Assembly: GCA_035512595.1 (NCBI GenBank)
Contig: DATKDU010000518.1
Location: 1-7,012 of the forward strand
Source of the DNA: DATKDU01 sp035512595
GTDB taxonomy: Bacteria; Planctomycetota; Planctomycetia; Pirellulales; Pirellulaceae
Reading direction: 5' to 3'
Length of the DNA: 7,012 nucleotides
Positions 5,462 through 7,012 of this stretch are shown in pieces. The notes under the pieces are model-generated. The model was not told the DNA's origin, made no database searches, and saw only the letters and a program-made list of their open reading frames with translations. A program made the position numbers and the translations under genes. Each line of letters opens with the position of its first letter. Positions within the stretch are counted from its first letter, which is position 1.

Positions 5462-5685
5462 CGATACCGACCTCTGAAAGCGTCGTTCACCCTTCAGGAT
5501 TGTAGGGAATTAGCGGCTTGGGAACTGCCGAGGAGACTCCAAGTCGATTCGAGCAGCCGCAGACGCATTTGACGACCGCGCGTTTGGCAGTTGGCGCCAA
5601 GTGATTGCTCTGTGAGGAGTTCCGCCCGGATTCCGAGCTGCGCCGAGGCGCACTTGCGACCCTGGCGCTGCAAATCTCGCTTGCG
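5462..5685. other. Divergent intergenic region with two short dyads
   Basis: I see no gene in the 289 bp between the GTG at 5461 and the ATG at 5751; open frames here lack start signals and family resemblance. It holds a perfect 10-bp palindrome TTGGCGCCAA (5591-5600) and a 14-bp dyad TGCGCC-GA-GGCGCA (5639-5652), either of which could be a regulator site. On the minus strand TACAAT (5504-5499) is a good -10 box about 30 bases before the GTG of the 168-residue gene, though no -35 box is recognisable upstream. In GC-rich DNA short dyads arise by chance, so the operator reading is weak. Confidence 0.35.
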
Positions 5686-5714
5686 TTGCACGAACGGCAA
5701 TTACCTTTGATAAT
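5686..5714 (+). promoter_or_regulatory. Sigma70-like promoter candidate for the cytochrome gene
   Basis: TTGCAC (5686-5691) is followed after 17 bases by GATAAT (5709-5714), a 5-of-6 match to the -10 consensus at optimal spacing. Transcription would start near 5721, leaving a leader of about 30 bases that contains the GTGAGG ribosome site. Confidence 0.5.
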
Positions 5715-5750
5715 GAGACTATCCGCTGACGACGGCCCGTGAGGATTCCC

Positions 5751-6734
5751 ATGTCCCGCTTCGCGAACTATTCCTGGATGCTCGTTCCGCTCGCACTGCT
5801 GGCGGCCGGTTCCCTCGTGCTGGGCCAGACGAAGGGGAAAAAGCCGATCAAGCGGGCGGAGCCTCCCAAGGTCGAGCACCGCCCGGAAATCTTCTTTGGC
5901 GATGCCTTCAAGGAAGGGCTCTCCGGACCGCGGCCGGCCAACCTGGGCCAGTCCGCCCAGGCCGTTGCCGGCAATTCTGACGCTTCAAGCGCGCCCGCCG
6001 CCGGCAGCAGTGCGGGCGCCGATCCGTCCGGATCGGGATGGTCGGCGATCATCTCGGCCGCCGCCGTCGAGGACGAGATCAAGGCGCTCAAGCTGCTGGT
6101 CGATGCCGACGTGACCACTCCCAGCGACTACGCGGGCAAGGGATACAAGGCCGGCCGCCGTGACTTCAGCATGCTGGCCATGCTGTTTGCCATTGCCGGC
6201 GAGTACGACGGCGATATCCGCTGGAAGAAGGACGCCCCGGCAGCCCGCGACGTCTTCGCCCGCACGGCGGCCAATTCCAAGGTCGGCACGCAGCAGGTTT
6301 TCAACGAAGCCAAGCTCCGCAAGCAGGAGCTGCAAGACCTGGTAGGGGGCCAGTCTCCTTACGAAGGGAAAGTAGCCGACCCCAAGGTTCAGTGGGGCTC
6401 GGTGTGCGACCGTTCGCCGCTGATGCAGCACCTGGAATTGATCTTCGACCCGCGCGTCAAAGCGGCCGTCTCCGACGAGGGGAATTTCAAGAGCAACCTC
6501 GAAAAGCTGTCGCACGACGCCGAGATCCTTGCGGCCGTCGGCACCGTGCTCGCGAAAGACGGCATGGCCGATGCCGACAGCGACGAATACAAGGCGTTTT
6601 GCGACGTGCTCAAGCAGAGCGGACGGGAAATCGTCGAGGCGTGCAAGAACAAGAACTACGCGACGGCCAGCTCCGCCGTGAGCGCGATCGGCAAGGCGTG
6701 CAACGATTGCCATGAGCTGTATCGGTCGAACTAG
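5751..6734 (+). CDS. Secreted cytochrome c'-like protein, two tandem domains, one heme site
   Basis: The product has 327 residues. An N-terminal export signal is clear: MSRFANYSWMLVPLALLAAG followed by SLVLGQT. Residues about 26-95 are a proline- and then Ala/Ser/Gly-rich linker. The mature domain ends in ACNDCHELYRS, a single CxxCH (317-321) that would bind heme c covalently outside the cytoplasmic membrane. A C-terminal CxxCH after four helices is the cytochrome c' pattern, but that family is normally about 130 residues. Two halves can be aligned at an offset of about 118 residues: Trp97 with Trp215, FSMLAMLFAIAGEY with AEILAAVGTVLAKD, and AARDVFARTAANS with YKAFCDVLKQSGR. The first half has no heme motif where the second has CxxCH. 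The ATG at 5751 is preferred over the in-frame GTG at 5739 because GAGG lies six bases before it. A role in electron transfer or ligand (for example NO) binding is inferred from the family only. Confidence 0.85.
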   Translation: MSRFANYSWMLVPLALLAAGSLVLGQTKGKKPIKRAEPPKVEHRPEIFFGDAFKEGLSGPRPANLGQSAQAVAGNSDASSAPAAGSSAGADPSGSGWSAIISAAAVEDEIKALKLLVDADVTTPSDYAGKGYKAGRRDFSMLAMLFAIAGEYDGDIRWKKDAPAARDVFARTAANSKVGTQQVFNEAKLRKQELQDLVGGQSPYEGKVADPKVQWGSVCDRSPLMQHLELIFDPRVKAAVSDEGNFKSNLEKLSHDAEILAAVGTVLAKDGMADADSDEYKAFCDVLKQSGREIVEACKNKNYATASSAVSAIGKACNDCHELYRSN

Positions 6735-6746
6735 AGGGGCGGAGGT

Positions 6747-6822
6747 TTGAACCGCGGATGACGCGAAGAACACGGATGAGAACTTTCAGTATCCGCGTAC
6801 ATCCGCGCGATCCGCGGTTTAA
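6747..6822. repeat. Imperfect long inverted repeat after the cytochrome gene
   Basis: AACCGCGGAT (6750-6759) pairs exactly with ATCCGCGGTT (6810-6819). The pairing extends outward by three more positions including one G-T, and inward with mismatches through CACGGAT (6771-6777) and ATCCGCGT (6791-6798) around a central AACTTTCAGT. The repeated use of 'CGCGGAT' and 'ATCCGCG' resembles a dispersed hairpin family that I recall from planctomycete and verrucomicrobial intergenic regions (memory, not checked). It starts 12 bases after the stop codon and could double as a transcription terminator, although the bases after it (TTTAATCGCC) are not a proper T-run. Confidence 0.75.
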
Positions 6823-6954
6823 TCGCCTTATTATTCGCGGCCGGGACCGGGGTTCACGTGGCCCTTACGAGCTGCCGACGATATATTGAACCCGGTTGAT
6901 GACTGCCCCGCCCGGAATCCCTCCCCAAACACCCTGCCATCACAACATTTCCCT
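6823..6954. other. Non-coding stretch upstream of the partial DUF1501 gene
   Basis: No coding region or RNA gene is recognised here. TATATT (6882-6887) is a 5-of-6 -10-like box about 68 bases before the ATG at 6955, but no matching -35 box lies at normal spacing. The region directly before the ATG is pyrimidine-rich and has no Shine-Dalgarno. Confidence 0.3.
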
Positions 6955-7012
6955 ATGCTCACCCTCCTTGGACCTCGCGACACCGGTCGTCGCCACTGTG
7001 ACGGCCTCTCCC
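6955..7012 (+). CDS. Start of a DUF1501 family protein, truncated by the window edge
   Basis: Nineteen codons from the ATG at 6955 stay open to the end of the window and read MLTLLGPRDTGRRHCDGLS. This fits the start of planctomycete DUF1501 (sulfatase-like) proteins, which usually open with an MLxLLG...CDGxSRRDFL segment leading into a twin-arginine export signal. The expected arginine pair would come immediately after the window ends. DUF1501 proteins are very abundant in planctomycetes, often paired with DUF1549/DUF1553 proteins that carry cytochrome-like domains, and their role is unsettled. The call rests on a short N-terminus only; there is no ribosome site to support it. Confidence 0.6.
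   Translation, partial: MLTLLGPRDTGRRHCDGLS

Noticed and set aside
5739..5750. GTG start for the cytochrome
   Set aside because: The GTGAGG there serves as the ribosome site for the ATG at 5751, and the signal peptide fits the shorter form.
5462..5750. A small gene on the minus strand in the divergent intergenic region
   Set aside because: The open frames there start inside the cytochrome gene or lack a ribosome site, and the translations are Arg/Ser-rich without motifs.
5985..6773. 262-codon open frame on the minus strand opposite the cytochrome gene
   Set aside because: Shadow of a gene with a clear signal peptide and CxxCH site; it also runs through the downstream inverted repeat without any family resemblance.

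Overview
The window is GC-rich bacterial DNA that most likely comes from a member of the Planctomycetota. The main evidence is at the right edge, where an open frame starts with the N-terminus typical of planctomycete DUF1501 proteins. Supporting evidence is a periplasmic cytochrome with a C-terminal CxxCH site, an OleA-type thiolase next to rnc, and weak or absent Shine-Dalgarno signals on several genes. This is an inference from gene style, not from a marker gene.

Layout. At 25-831 (+) lies a divergent FabI-type enoyl-ACP reductase. It converges on an OleA-type condensing enzyme at 857-2008 (-). A 22-bp perfect inverted repeat (828-883) sits between them and holds both stop codons. RNase III (rnc, 2086-2850, -) lies 77 bp upstream of oleA in the same direction, so rnc-oleA may be one transcript. 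The rnc promoter can be seen, with a perfect TTGACA box. Next to it are two oppositely oriented arrays of the heptamer GGGTTCA/CCCTGAA (3 and 6.6 units). The right-hand array ends one base before the start codon of a D-2-hydroxyacid dehydrogenase (3020-3997, +).

The centre holds a tightly coupled two-gene unit. A 131-residue helical protein of unknown function (4111-4506) overlaps an HNH endonuclease (4499-4933) by 8 bp. It has a strong ribosome binding site and a rather different sequence texture from its neighbours. An unrecognised 168-residue protein (4955-5461, -) converges on it. A 289-bp divergent intergenic region follows, carrying two short perfect dyads and a good sigma70-like promoter. 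That promoter leads into a secreted cytochrome c'-like protein (5751-6734, +), which appears to be a tandem duplication in which only the second half keeps the heme site. A 76-bp imperfect inverted repeat follows it, then about 130 bp of apparently non-coding DNA and the truncated DUF1501 gene (6955-end, +).

Functionally, the left part combines lipid chemistry (enoyl reduction and head-to-head acyl condensation) with RNA processing. The rest is a set of separate units. The best candidates for under-described biology are the small-protein/HNH pair, the inverted heptamer arrays between rnc and the dehydrogenase, the FabI variant without the usual YLGAER segment, and the half-heme duplicated cytochrome. 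No tRNA, rRNA, CRISPR array, transposase or riboswitch was recognised.
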